Source: Nonlabens sp.
GTDB lineage: Bacteria; Bacteroidota; Bacteroidia; Flavobacteriales; Flavobacteriaceae
DNA length: 37,566 bases
NCBI GenBank assembly: GCA_023301395.1
Contig: JALZUY010000304.1
Coordinates: 1 to 37,566, forward strand
Reading direction: 5' to 3'
In this document: positions 18,469 through 28,229 of the stretch, one piece after another
Position numbering within the stretch: the first letter of the stretch is position 1
Layout: every line of letters starts with the position of its first letter
Translations under genes and position numbers: made by a program
The notes under the pieces: model-generated
Database searches by the model: none
Seen by the model: the letters and a program-made list of their open reading frames with translations, nothing else
What the model was told of the DNA's origin: nothing

Positions 18469-19002
18469 TTACCCCACAAACCGATCATCAGTCTCCATCG
18501 TTGTTCCACAATTATCGCAAGTACGTAGTTCTTCACTAGCATAGTATTCTCTAAAACGTGGTTGAAAATCTTTTTCAACATCGTCAAGTTTGAAATAAGT
18601 CTCGTGTAATTTGTTGTTGCAATTGTCACAAAACCAAAGCAGTCCATCAATAACATCGGGACTGTTGCGTTTGCGTTCAACAACTAGACCTATCGAGTTC
18701 TCATGACGCACTGGAGAATGTGGTACTTTCCCAGGATGTAAATACATGTCTCCAGGACCTAGCAGCATTGTTTTTTTCTCACCATCTTCTTGAATATGAA
18801 CTTCTATATTTCCTTCTAGTTGATAGAAAAGTTCTTCGGTCTCGTTGTAATGATAATCTTTACGAGCGTTGGGTCCAGCGACAACCATAACTATGTAGTC
18901 ACCAGCATCTTTATATAAATTTCTATTTCCTACGGGCGGTTTTAAAGAGTCTCTATTTTCTTCAATCCACTTGTTGAGGTTGAACGGTTTTGCAATTGCC
19001 AT
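18469..19002 (-). CDS. nbaC: 3-hydroxyanthranilate 3,4-dioxygenase
   Basis: DYHYNETEELFYQLEGN, PGDMYLHPGKVPHSPVR, and C-terminal CDNC...CDNC metal-binding pairs. Confidence 0.93.
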   Translation of the reverse strand: MAIAKPFNLNKWIEENRDSLKPPVGNRNLYKDAGDYIVMVVAGPNARKDYHYNETEELFYQLEGNIEVHIQEDGEKKTMLLGPGDMYLHPGKVPHSPVRHENSIGLVVERKRNSPDVIDGLLWFCDNCNNKLHETYFKLDDVEKDFQPRFREYYASEELRTCDNCGTTMETDDRFVG

Positions 19003-19133
19003 GTTAAATGAGTTTAAAGGATAAAGTTAGGGTTTTACAGCAAGCTTTACAATGAGACTAGGGTTACTTTCAATAAATTCTTAACTTCAATCATAATTCG
19101 TTTTTCAGTAACTTGTAGCTCAAATTAGGAATC

Positions 19134-20213
19134 ATGAAAAAACTACTCTTTTTAATAGCAACCATAGCGATTATCGCTTGTCAAGAAAGAACCAATAATC
19201 CTACAGACCTTGCAACTCCTGAAGTAGAAGAACAAATCAGCGAATTTGCCATAGTGATTCACGGTGGTGCTGGAACGATTAAAAAGGAGAATATGACTCC
19301 AGAGCTGGAACAACAATACAATGAAAAACTTACCGAAGCCATAAAAGCAGGTCATATCATTCTTAAAAACGGTGGTGACTCAATGGATGCTGTGGAGACG
19401 AGCATTCGCATTATGGAAGATTCGCCCTTGTTTAATTCGGGTAAAGGAGCTGTTTTCACGCATGATGGTGTCAACTCGCTTGATGCTAGTTTTATGGACG
19501 GGAAAACACTCAATGCTGGTGCAGTGGCTGGTGTTACTATGGTTAAAAATCCTATATCACTAGCCCGTAAAGTGATGACAGATTCTGAGCATGTATTGTT
19601 GAGCGGTGCTGGTGGAGACGCTTTTGCGAAAGCGTTACAAGATCCAAATATCGAGATCGTAGAAAACAGTTATTTCTTTACTGAGAACCGTTACCAGTCC
19701 TTGCAACGCGTCTTAAAAAGAGAAGCCGAAAAACAATACTCTAATGACAAAAAAGTAGCACTCTTAGAACTAGAAGATCCATTCATTAAAGATTCTAAAT
19801 ACGGAACCGTAGGTTGTGTTGCGCTGGATAAAAATGGCAATATCGCTGCCGGAACTAGTACTGGCGGAATGACCAATAAAAAATATGGTCGTATAGGAGA
19901 TTCACCTATTATAGGAAGCGGTACTTATGCAAACAATGCTACTTGTGGTGTTTCTAGTACTGGACATGGCGAGTATTTTATACGTGCGCAAGTGGCTTAT
20001 GACATCAGTGCAATGATGGAATATAAAGGCATGTGTTTAAAAGATGCCACCGAGGCTGTGATACAGAAAAAGCTCGTTGATCTAGGCGGAACAGGTGGAA
20101 TAGTAGCTCTAGATCATTTAGGAAATGTATCCATGGAATTCAACACCGCAGGAATGTATCGCGCGACTATGAATGATAAGGATGAACTTGTGGTTGGGAT
20201 GTATAAAGAATAG
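19134..20213 (+). CDS. Isoaspartyl peptidase/L-asparaginase (Ntn hydrolase), lipoprotein signal
   Basis: FAIVIHGGAGTI, FNSGKGAVFT, KYGTVGCVALDKNGNIAAGTSTGGMTNKKYGRIGDSPIIGSGTYA. Confidence 0.95.
   Translation: MKKLLFLIATIAIIACQERTNNPTDLATPEVEEQISEFAIVIHGGAGTIKKENMTPELEQQYNEKLTEAIKAGHIILKNGGDSMDAVETSIRIMEDSPLFNSGKGAVFTHDGVNSLDASFMDGKTLNAGAVAGVTMVKNPISLARKVMTDSEHVLLSGAGGDAFAKALQDPNIEIVENSYFFTENRYQSLQRVLKREAEKQYSNDKKVALLELEDPFIKDSKYGTVGCVALDKNGNIAAGTSTGGMTNKKYGRIGDSPIIGSGTYANNATCGVSSTGHGEYFIRAQVAYDISAMMEYKGMCLKDATEAVIQKKLVDLGGTGGIVALDHLGNVSMEFNTAGMYRATMNDKDELVVGMYKE
19618..19635. repeat. Variant palindromic repeat ACGCTTTTGCGAAAGCGT inside the asparaginase CDS
   Basis: One mismatch to the perfect palindrome; encodes DAFAKAL. 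Confidence 0.85.
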
Positions 20214-20266
20214 TTTACAGTCTTTTAGTCCACAGTCCTCAATGAAAGTGTTTGAAAAACTTGAAT

Positions 20267-20285
20267 TTCCGCACTCGATGCGGAA
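20267..20285. repeat. Hairpin TTCCGCA-CTCGA-TGCGGAA (intergenic)
   Basis: Perfect 7 bp arms, no T run; resembles a dispersed intergenic repeat rather than a terminator. Confidence 0.5.
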
Positions 20286-20345
20286 TCTATTAATGCAACC
20301 AAAATGCCATTCAATTATTACCTTCGTAAAAATTAAAACTCACCT

Positions 20346-21107
20346 ATGAAAATCATATCCTATAACGTCAACGGAATCCGTGCGGCGATGAAGAAAGAAT
20401 TCATTACATGGCTCAAAGCTGCAAATCCAGACGTGTTATGCCTGCAAGAAATAAAAGCAAATGAAGATCAAATAGATACGCAAGCTTTTAAAGATGCTGG
20501 ATATGAATATCAATATTATTTCAGCGCTCAAAAGAAAGGATATAGTGGTGTTGCGATTATTTCCAAGACTCAACCAGACCATATAGAATATGGAACTGGA
20601 ATAGAGTCTATGGATTTTGAAGGAAGAAACATCCGTGCAGACTATGGTGATGTTTCCATAATGAGCATGTACTTACCTAGTGGAACAAATGATGATCGCT
20701 TGAGCTTTAAATACAAGTATATGGAAGAATTTCTCGAGTATTCAAAAGAGCTGCGCAAGGAACGACCTAACTTGATTGTTTGTGGTGATTATAACATTTG
20801 TCATAATGCGATTGATATCCATAATCCTAAAGGACTTAAAAACACATCAGGTTTCTTACCAGAAGAACGCGAGTGGATGGATCGATTAGTTGCAAGTGGT
20901 TTTGTAGATACGTTTAGAATGTTCAACGATGAACCAGATCAATACAGCTGGTGGAGTTATCGTGGCGGTTCTAGAGCTAGAAATAAAGGATGGCGCTTAG
21001 ATTACCATATGGCGAGCGATGCGATGAAAGACCGTGTAAAAAGAGCTGTGATTTTACAAAGTGCGGTTCATAGTGACCACTGTCCTGTGGTTGTTGAGAT
21101 TGAATAG
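20346..21107 (+). CDS. xth: Exodeoxyribonuclease III / AP endonuclease
   Basis: MKIISYNVNGIRAAMKKEFITWL, DVLCLQEIKA, GDYNICHNAIDIHNP, GWRLDYHMAS, HSDHCPV. Confidence 0.96.
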   Translation: MKIISYNVNGIRAAMKKEFITWLKAANPDVLCLQEIKANEDQIDTQAFKDAGYEYQYYFSAQKKGYSGVAIISKTQPDHIEYGTGIESMDFEGRNIRADYGDVSIMSMYLPSGTNDDRLSFKYKYMEEFLEYSKELRKERPNLIVCGDYNICHNAIDIHNPKGLKNTSGFLPEEREWMDRLVASGFVDTFRMFNDEPDQYSWWSYRGGSRARNKGWRLDYHMASDAMKDRVKRAVILQSAVHSDHCPVVVEIE

Positions 21108-21182
21108 TATTCCATGAAAAAACGATTGATATATTTTTCAGGGTTTATTTTTTTAATAATCATTTCTAGAGCTATTTAGAAC

Positions 21183-21200
21183 ACGCTTCCGCGAAAGCGT
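21183..21200. repeat. Variant palindromic repeat ACGCTTCCGCGAAAGCGT (intergenic)
   Basis: One mismatch to the perfect palindrome. Confidence 0.85.
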
Positions 21201-21319
21201 AATTCCTCAAGTTTTTCAAAAAGAAGAAAAACATAGTACATATATGCTTTAAATATAGTTACTTTGTAATTCAAAGTGCTTTTAATTATTCTATTTAAGA
21301 ATTACTAGACCTAAATTTC

Positions 21320-21847
21320 ATGAATAAAAACCTGCCATATTATCTGCTTGCTTTGAGTCTGTTTGGGCTTTTAAAGTTATGGTTAGGAACTTTTGATAAT
21401 CAGGAGCTTTACTTTTTATTGAAACCTACAGATGCGATATTTAGCCTAGTGAGTGGTTCAAAATCTGTGTTTACTGCACAAAATGGTTTTTTCCATGAGC
21501 GTTATCAAATGGTGATTGAGAAATCTTGTTCTGGATATAACTTCATGTTGATTTGTTTTTTAATGCTTTACTTCTTGATCATCAAATTTGTGAAGTCGAG
21601 AGCTTTTAAAGTAGTGTGGTTACTGGGTGCTTTAGGAATATCTTATGTGGTAACTGTATTCATTAATTCTTCAAGAATACTCGTGTCTGTATCATTACAG
21701 GATAGCATTGAAAACCTTTTACATCTAGATGCTGCGCTCACACATCAGTCCATAGGTGTTTTAACTAATCTTACTTTTTTAATCATCATCTATTTACTGG
21801 TAGAAAAAATAATCATCAAAAAATATGCGCAACTTACTTCATCCTAG
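21320..21847 (+). CDS. xrtK: Exosortase K
   Basis: Multi-TM 175 aa with exosortase catalytic signatures EKSCSGYNFM (Cys), FINSSRIL (Arg), ALTHQSIG (His). Confidence 0.88.
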   Translation: MNKNLPYYLLALSLFGLLKLWLGTFDNQELYFLLKPTDAIFSLVSGSKSVFTAQNGFFHERYQMVIEKSCSGYNFMLICFLMLYFLIIKFVKSRAFKVVWLLGALGISYVVTVFINSSRILVSVSLQDSIENLLHLDAALTHQSIGVLTNLTFLIIIYLLVEKIIIKKYAQLTSS

Positions 21848-24638
21848 ATGGCTTTTAATAGTCAACACTGTTCCTGTAATGGTCTTGTTTTTCTTGTTTT
21901 ATACTCAGTATAATATCATAGGTAGTTTACTCAAACCAGAATCTATAGCCTTATGGAAAATGTTTGGGATTAATCTTGCGATCCTTGCGTTTATAAACCT
22001 TGGGTATGCTGCTTATTTAATTCTTAGTAAACGCACAGTGCATATTTTATATGCAGCATTTATGCTCATAATTTACGTAGTGTTTGTGTATTGGTATAGT
22101 ACTTATTCTAGTGAGATCATACCGTTTGGTATTCCGCGATGGATGGTGCCTGGAGATATGTTTCTTTATGTGGGAACTTTTTTAATGCCTACTATGGCTT
22201 ATGCGCTATTGATTCTCGTGGTGCATTTTACACAATCACAGAGAAACCCAAAACCCTGGAAAAGTTTTTTAATGGCAATAGGTGTTCCGGCGCTTTGGTT
22301 TATCATAGTACAAGTAATGATTCCTTTAAGAAAGCAACTAGATTTAAATTATAATAATCATGTTATTGGTGTTTTCTTTATTGCAGGAACAGTATTGTTC
22401 TTGTTTTTCTTAATTAGGTTTATATATATACTTATTACTAGAAAGTCTGCGGTATGGAAAAAGTATGAACTGTTCTGGAAAATACCTATAGTTCTTGTAC
22501 TACCGCTTATAGGTCTATCATTGAATAATGGAGATATTACGAGTGAGTTTTCTAGTGGTGTTTTTGGAGATTTCAGTAGTGTATGGTTTTACGTTCTCAT
22601 TGTTATTAATGGAATTCTACTATGTCTTCCTAACTTAGAGAAAAGGTCTTATAGAATTTTATTATTCATAGGTCGTACTATATTATTTGCCTTTACTTTA
22701 TATTTTTTCTTAGTCTTTTTACCATTCCTACCATTTTCTGTACTAGCTATTATAGTAATGGGAACTGGGTTTTTAATGCTTGCTCCATTAATGCTTTTTG
22801 TGATTCATATAAATGAGTTGGCTAGTGATTATAAATATTTAAGACAGCATCTTGCTAAGAAGATGTTGCCTGTTATTTCTATGATTGGGTTTTTAGTGAT
22901 TCCTGGGTTTTTAACTCTATCATTTTTAAACGATAAAGCAACACTGGAACATACTTTGAACTATTTATATGAACCAGATTATACGGTCTCTTATGACTTA
23001 GATAAAGAGTCACTCAAGTCCACTTTGCAAGTGATCAAGAAACATAAGGATAGGAATGGAGCTTTTATTTTTGGTTCTCAAACGCCTTATATATCTACTT
23101 ATTTCAACTGGTTAGTACTGGATAACCTCACACTATCAGATTCAAAAATCAATTATATTGAAAAAGTATTTTTTAGAAAGCCATCTTTTAACGTAAGAGG
23201 AAGAAGTGAGAATATCAATAATGGAAATGTGACCATCACTAATACTACTGTGGAGAGCACTTATGATGAAACTGAAAAGGTTTGGAAAAGCTGGATTAAT
23301 CTAGAAATAACAAACGGTAATGAAGGTTTTAGAAATGCTGAGTACAGCACAATTATCGATTTGCCAGTAGGTTGCTGGATTAGTGATTACTATTTATATG
23401 TGGGCGAGCGTAAGGAAATGGGGATTCTAGCAGAGAAGAAAGCTGCTATGTGGGTTTTCTCGCAGATTAGAAATGAGAACAGAGATCCTGGGATTCTATA
23501 TTATTTAACGGGTAATAAAGTCTCTTTTAGAGTGTTTCCTTTTACAAAGGAAGAAGTACGCAAAACAGGAATTGAATTCATCCATAAAGAACCTGTAAGT
23601 ATCAATCTAGATGGTAATCTTATCAAGTTAGGTAATCCCAAAGAAAATCCAGATGATGCTTTTGAGAACGATGATATTGCTTATGTGCCAGTTAGTAAGA
23701 AGCAAACTCTGCGCAAAGTGCAACGCAAGCCCTATTTCCATTTTCTAGTAGATGGATCAAGTTCTGAAAACGCACTGAGTAAAGAAGAAATTGAAGAACG
23801 TATAAGTGCACTTTTAAATAAATATCCAGATTTAAAAGTAAATTCAAAAGTGAGTAAAGTGAATTCTTATGTGACTACTAAAAATATAGATGATAGCTGG
23901 CAATCGTTATTTATGGGTGTTCCTTCTGGTGGATTTTTTCTCGATAGAGCCATAAAAAACACGCTTGTAAATTCTTTTAAAACACATTCAGATAATTATC
24001 CAGTTATGGTGGTCGTGGCAAATGATATAGAACATGCTATTATAGATAAGGACTTCTCTGATCTTGCAGTTACATTTCCAGAAATGGATAACTTCTATCA
24101 CTTAATAGATAGTGATAGTCTTATGACTCATTCTTTGTTAAAGAATCCAATATTACCAATTATAGAAAAAGAACCTTCGTTTTTTAAATCGTCTTTAGAG
24201 TTCATTTCTTCAGATAATAAGAGTCATTATATTTCAGTAGGTTCCACACCTAGTATAGTTCTCAAAAAGGATTTTATTTCTATAAATGAGGATAGCGTAA
24301 AGGAAAAAGATTGGGAAACGGCACTGCAATTAAATGGTAACTGGACTTCTCAAAACCTTAACCCATCTAAACCTGGAGAATGGTTAAGTCTTGTAAGAGC
24401 TAGCTTTTTATCTAGAGTGATGTCTCCAGTAACTTCTTATCTCGTAGTAGAGAACGAAGCCCAAAAGGCTATTTTAAAGAAGAAACAAGAACAAATCTTA
24501 TCAAGCAATAAGTCACTTGACCCAGGAGAAGATTTACAAAGAATGAGCGAGCCTAGCTGGATTATCATTATAATTTTAATGAGTCTGTTTTATTATTTTA
24601 GAAGAAAAAGTAGAAATAAACGCAAGATGATTTTATAA
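21825..24638 (+). CDS. MSEP-CTERM protein: multi-TM N-terminus, VIT-like region, VWA-like segment, C-terminal MSEP sorting signal
   Basis: C-terminus DLQRMSEPSWIIIIILMSLFYYFRRKSRNKRK (MSEP + TM + basic tail); FLVDGSSS DxSxS-like motif; overlaps xrtK by 23 nt. Confidence 0.88.
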   Translation: MRNLLHPRWLLIVNTVPVMVLFFLFYTQYNIIGSLLKPESIALWKMFGINLAILAFINLGYAAYLILSKRTVHILYAAFMLIIYVVFVYWYSTYSSEIIPFGIPRWMVPGDMFLYVGTFLMPTMAYALLILVVHFTQSQRNPKPWKSFLMAIGVPALWFIIVQVMIPLRKQLDLNYNNHVIGVFFIAGTVLFLFFLIRFIYILITRKSAVWKKYELFWKIPIVLVLPLIGLSLNNGDITSEFSSGVFGDFSSVWFYVLIVINGILLCLPNLEKRSYRILLFIGRTILFAFTLYFFLVFLPFLPFSVLAIIVMGTGFLMLAPLMLFVIHINELASDYKYLRQHLAKKMLPVISMIGFLVIPGFLTLSFLNDKATLEHTLNYLYEPDYTVSYDLDKESLKSTLQVIKKHKDRNGAFIFGSQTPYISTYFNWLVLDNLTLSDSKINYIEKVFFRKPSFNVRGRSENINNGNVTITNTTVESTYDETEKVWKSWINLEITNGNEGFRNAEYSTIIDLPVGCWISDYYLYVGERKEMGILAEKKAAMWVFSQIRNENRDPGILYYLTGNKVSFRVFPFTKEEVRKTGIEFIHKEPVSINLDGNLIKLGNPKENPDDAFENDDIAYVPVSKKQTLRKVQRKPYFHFLVDGSSSENALSKEEIEERISALLNKYPDLKVNSKVSKVNSYVTTKNIDDSWQSLFMGVPSGGFFLDRAIKNTLVNSFKTHSDNYPVMVVVANDIEHAIIDKDFSDLAVTFPEMDNFYHLIDSDSLMTHSLLKNPILPIIEKEPSFFKSSLEFISSDNKSHYISVGSTPSIVLKKDFISINEDSVKEKDWETALQLNGNWTSQNLNPSKPGEWLSLVRASFLSRVMSPVTSYLVVENEAQKAILKKKQEQILSSNKSLDPGEDLQRMSEPSWIIIIILMSLFYYFRRKSRNKRKMIL

Positions 24639-24642
24639 ATAA

Positions 24643-24670
24643 AAACGACCTCTTTCTCAAGAGATCGTTT
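24643..24670. terminator. Hairpin, first of two tandem hairpins
   Basis: AAACGACCTCTT-TCTC-AAGAGATCGTTT with one mismatch. Confidence 0.55.
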
Positions 24671-24680
24671 CTCAAACATC

Positions 24681-24714
24681 AAAACAGGCTTGTGCAATCG
24701 CACAAGCCTGTTTT
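24681..24714. terminator. Bidirectional terminator between convergent genes
   Basis: AAAACAGGCTTGTGC-AATC-GCACAAGCCTGTTTT, perfect 15 bp arms with A/T ends. Confidence 0.9.
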
Positions 24715-24715
24715 G

Positions 24716-25033
24716 CTAGCGAAAAATTTGAATAGTTAGTAAAAAAATTGTCAGATAAATTATAATCATTGATGAGCTAGTTACCAATCCAATTATTTTC
24801 TGGGTCATGTTTGTCATTTGCCTTTTCTTAAGCTCATAAATGGAAAGCGTAAAACATGCGACACTGATAATAATATGAAAAACAAATGCAGTTATCATAT
24901 AAGATTCGCCCAGCATGTTTAAAATCCTCCAGCCTCTATAAAATATAGGACTGACTGACAATATTACGATTGGACTCATACAGAGTATTCCTAACACGAC
25001 CAAATAACCTTTCTTGTGAATGAACCATTCCAT
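24716..25033 (-). CDS. Hypothetical membrane protein
   Basis: 105 aa with about 3 TM segments; directly downstream of the YiaA-like gene. Confidence 0.6.
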   Translation of the reverse strand: MEWFIHKKGYLVVLGILCMSPIVILSVSPIFYRGWRILNMLGESYMITAFVFHIIISVACFTLSIYELKKRQMTNMTQKIIGLVTSSSMIIIYLTIFLLTIQIFR

Positions 25034-25038
25034 AGCTT

Positions 25039-25500
25039 CTATTTTTCTTGATCATCAATAAACTTCACATCTCTCGTGTTCTTTTGAACAGCAATAGCAG
25101 CAAATAAACTGAGCGCAAATGACATACCGTAGAATCCTTTCTCGCTCAAGAGCAAGTCTGCGTTCCATAGTCCTATGACTAGTAATACCAGTGATGCGAT
25201 GGTTACAAACCACGAGATGCCGTAATAAATGTCTGTCACTGCGACGCCTTCTTGCTTGTCTCTCACGGCTTTTTGGACAGATATTACTGAGAATAATCCA
25301 AATAATAGGATGACAAAATAGTAGCCTTTCTCATTGAGTAGCATGTCTGCGTTCCACAATCCTATGCAGTATGCTACCATTCCTATGAGCAGTGCGCTCC
25401 ACGATGCTGCAATAAATGCTGGAGTAGGTTTACCGTTGAATGCTTCTTTCTCTTTCTTTTCTGTTTTTACATTTACTGGGTTGAATGTTTGATTTTCCAT
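25039..25500 (-). CDS. yiaA: YiaA/YiaB-like inner membrane protein
   Basis: Two tandem YiaAB two-helix units: [35 protein letters not shown] and [35 protein letters not shown]. Confidence 0.88.
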   Translation of the reverse strand: MENQTFNPVNVKTEKKEKEAFNGKPTPAFIAASWSALLIGMVAYCIGLWNADMLLNEKGYYFVILLFGLFSVISVQKAVRDKQEGVAVTDIYYGISWFVTIASLVLLVIGLWNADLLLSEKGFYGMSFALSLFAAIAVQKNTRDVKFIDDQEK

Positions 25501-25651
25501 GTCGTTTTGTTTTGATTGTTTGATGGGGCAAATGTGCGATGCTTATTAAGTTTGTTAAACCCTATTTTAAATTGTTTCTTATGATTAAAAAGTTATAAAT
25601 AAAACTTATATCATTTATTTAAAGTAAATTAGAGTTTTAATAAATGATGAT

Positions 25652-27109
25652 ATGAAAGAGCTTATTGCTATCATAAATAGTATGAATGGAGAAGAAAAGC
25701 TGGCTTTTTACGCTTTCGCGAAAGCAAAAAACAGACGTTCAGACGTCAAGAACATCACACTTTTCCAACTACTAGAAAAAGGAGTTACTACTGGACTAGC
25801 TGAAAAGATATATGGAAAGGAGAATCATAATGCGCTATACGCATTAACTAAACGATTGCGCGATAACTTGATAGATTTCACGGCATCGCACAGTTTAGAG
25901 ACCGAAAGTGATGAAGAAATGCAAATTTTAAAAAGCTTACTTGCTTCGAGGATTTTCTTTGAAAAAGGACTTGATAAATTAGCCTTTAAAACCTTGATAA
26001 AAGCACTTCAAAAAGCCCAATACCTGGAGCTCTATGCGCTATTGAACGAGATCTATCACACATTACTGCAATATGCACATAAGGATGAAACCATTGAGTT
26101 GCCTTTAATAATTCAAGACTATCAAGAGAATTTAAAAAATCATCTTGCTGAAGCTCATTTAATAACAGCATATGCCTCTATAAAAGCAGATTTACAACAC
26201 ACAAATCAAGATGTAGAAGAAGTCATGGAAAGGCATTTAAAAGCTTATGATATAAAGTTAGATTCGAGCTTTGGCTACAAGTCTTTATATGCATTAATGA
26301 CCATCGCCGCAGATGCCGCCGGAATCAAAACCGATTATTATAGTGCTAACCATTTTATGGAAGAAGCCTATCGCATAGTTAGTGCTAAAAAAGACCTCGC
26401 AAGTCGTCATCTTTATTATCATATAGCCATCTTAAATTTAATGAGCATGACTCATTTTAGAAACAAGGACTTTAAAAAAGCTGAGGAATTTCTAGATATC
26501 ATGCAAACTCAATTAGAGCAGGAAAAAGGAAAACATAAAAAAATCTTTGAAGAATCTTATATAAAATTACGTGCTCTAGCAGCCATTTATACAGGAAGAT
26601 TAAATGGTGGAACAGAACAATTAGATAATATTAAAAACCCATCTCCAGAAAGTCAACTAGCATTAATAATGGCTCATTTTCAAAATGAAAATTTTGTAAC
26701 ATGCAGCGACATCATGCGCGGTCTTTCTCATAGCGATAATTACTATGAAAAGCGAACTGGATTTAATTGGGTTATTAAACGTAATATCATAGAAATCCTC
26801 ATACTCATAGAGCGCAATCAGCCCGATTTAGTAGAATCCAGAATGCGTAGTTTCAATAAGAAATATAGAAAACGATTACTTGATAAAAACGAAAATCGAG
26901 TACTGGCCTATCTTAAGTTACTACGTAAATATTATGATGCACCTCATGAGGTAACTACGGATGTATTTTTTAATACCGTAGAAAAATCATTTGACTGGAT
27001 AGGAGTAGAACGAGAAGATATTTTTGTCATGACTTTTTATGCATGGCTCAAAGCTAAAATGCAGTCCAGACCGCTTTATGAAGTAACGCTGGAGTTGACC
27101 GCTATGTAG
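25652..27109 (+). CDS. Hypothetical helical-repeat protein
   Basis: 485 aa soluble helical protein; no recognised catalytic motif. Confidence 0.75.
   Translation: MKELIAIINSMNGEEKLAFYAFAKAKNRRSDVKNITLFQLLEKGVTTGLAEKIYGKENHNALYALTKRLRDNLIDFTASHSLETESDEEMQILKSLLASRIFFEKGLDKLAFKTLIKALQKAQYLELYALLNEIYHTLLQYAHKDETIELPLIIQDYQENLKNHLAEAHLITAYASIKADLQHTNQDVEEVMERHLKAYDIKLDSSFGYKSLYALMTIAADAAGIKTDYYSANHFMEEAYRIVSAKKDLASRHLYYHIAILNLMSMTHFRNKDFKKAEEFLDIMQTQLEQEKGKHKKIFEESYIKLRALAAIYTGRLNGGTEQLDNIKNPSPESQLALIMAHFQNENFVTCSDIMRGLSHSDNYYEKRTGFNWVIKRNIIEILILIERNQPDLVESRMRSFNKKYRKRLLDKNENRVLAYLKLLRKYYDAPHEVTTDVFFNTVEKSFDWIGVEREDIFVMTFYAWLKAKMQSRPLYEVTLELTAM
25710..25725. repeat. Palindromic repeat ACGCTTTCGCGAAAGC inside CDS
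   Basis: 15 of the 16 palindrome bases present; encodes YAFAKAK. Confidence 0.9.
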
Positions 27110-28228
27110 TTATTGTTTCTCAACCACACTATTATGCATAAAACCACTCGTTCCATTTGAGCTACGCACATGATACCAATTACCAGTATTGCCTATGATA
27201 GTAACTGGTTCTGTTTTTAAATCTTGTATAATGTCACTATTACTTGATGGTTCTTTGCGCAAATTTGCTGCAAAACCATTTGCTTTTGCTTCTTTATGGT
27301 AAGGTAATAGGCTGCTGTTTTTAGGTACTTGAGTTTGCCATATGAAGGGTTTTGGGTCTACTGCATTTCCATTTTTATAAATTCCAAAATGTACATGTGG
27401 TGGTGTGTTTTTTGCATTTCCAGTATTTCCTATATAACCTAGCGTGTCTCCAGACCAAACCATATCACCTTCGCTCACAATCCATTCATCAAGATGTGCA
27501 TAGTAATGTAAATAACCATTATCATAATCTTTTACCCAAACCTGTTTCCCACCTAGTCCTCGATTTCTAATATTAGAAACAGTGCCATAAGTGATAGCAA
27601 CCACTGGATGCCTTTTAGGAGCAAAAATATCGTTTCCTTCATGACTGCGGCTGCCGCCACCTCTTGATGCACCCCAAAAACTTTGAATCGCAGTATTCCC
27701 TTTTCCTGCTACAGGAAAATCATAACGTGGTGCGGTGTATATTTTAAAATTAGTTGTGGATTGTGTATCTAATTTGGCTTGAAGAATGATGCTTGCTTTA
27801 ATATCCTTTTCAGGAATGAATCTTAAAATTTGTTTGTTGTTTTCTAATCTAGAGTCTGCGAGAAGTTTATTGTTTAAGTCTCTAGCTTCTAGAATCCATG
27901 AATTATTAGCATCAACTTGAGCAATGAGTACTTCACCAAATTTTAAATCTATTATATAACCAGCAGTAAAGGGTTTTGTGTTTGAAGTAATGACATTCTC
28001 TGCTATAGAATTACTAACTAGAGTTTGATCAGTAATAGCCAAAGAATACAAATTGTTCCAGCGTTTTAATTCTACAGGTTTTTCAGTAAAACTACGCTCA
28101 TAGACAGTGCGTTGTGATGGTTTTAAAATGAAGTTGAAAAATGCTGGATAAATTAAATAGGTAATTATTATTCCTACAAACAGTATTAAAACACTTATTG
28201 AAATCCAGTATTTTTTGAGAAACTGCAA
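27110..28228 (-). CDS. M23 metallopeptidase with SH3-like C-terminus
   Basis: SHEGNDIFAPKRHPVVA, HVHFGIYKNGNAVDPKPF; C-terminal SH3-type region. Confidence 0.9.
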   Translation of the reverse strand: MQFLKKYWISISVLILFVGIIITYLIYPAFFNFILKPSQRTVYERSFTEKPVELKRWNNLYSLAITDQTLVSNSIAENVITSNTKPFTAGYIIDLKFGEVLIAQVDANNSWILEARDLNNKLLADSRLENNKQILRFIPEKDIKASIILQAKLDTQSTTNFKIYTAPRYDFPVAGKGNTAIQSFWGASRGGGSRSHEGNDIFAPKRHPVVAITYGTVSNIRNRGLGGKQVWVKDYDNGYLHYYAHLDEWIVSEGDMVWSGDTLGYIGNTGNAKNTPPHVHFGIYKNGNAVDPKPFIWQTQVPKNSSLLPYHKEAKANGFAANLRKEPSSNSDIIQDLKTEPVTIIGNTGNWYHVRSSNGTSGFMHNSVVEKQ

Positions 28229-28229
28229 T

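Noticed and set aside
18465-18683. 72 aa ORF overlapping the dioxygenase gene
   Set aside because: Same-strand alternate frame within a clearly conserved gene.
24681-24714. Long perfect hairpin considered as a mobile-element end or ncRNA
   Set aside because: Position between convergent genes and A/T-flanked GC stem fit a bidirectional terminator.
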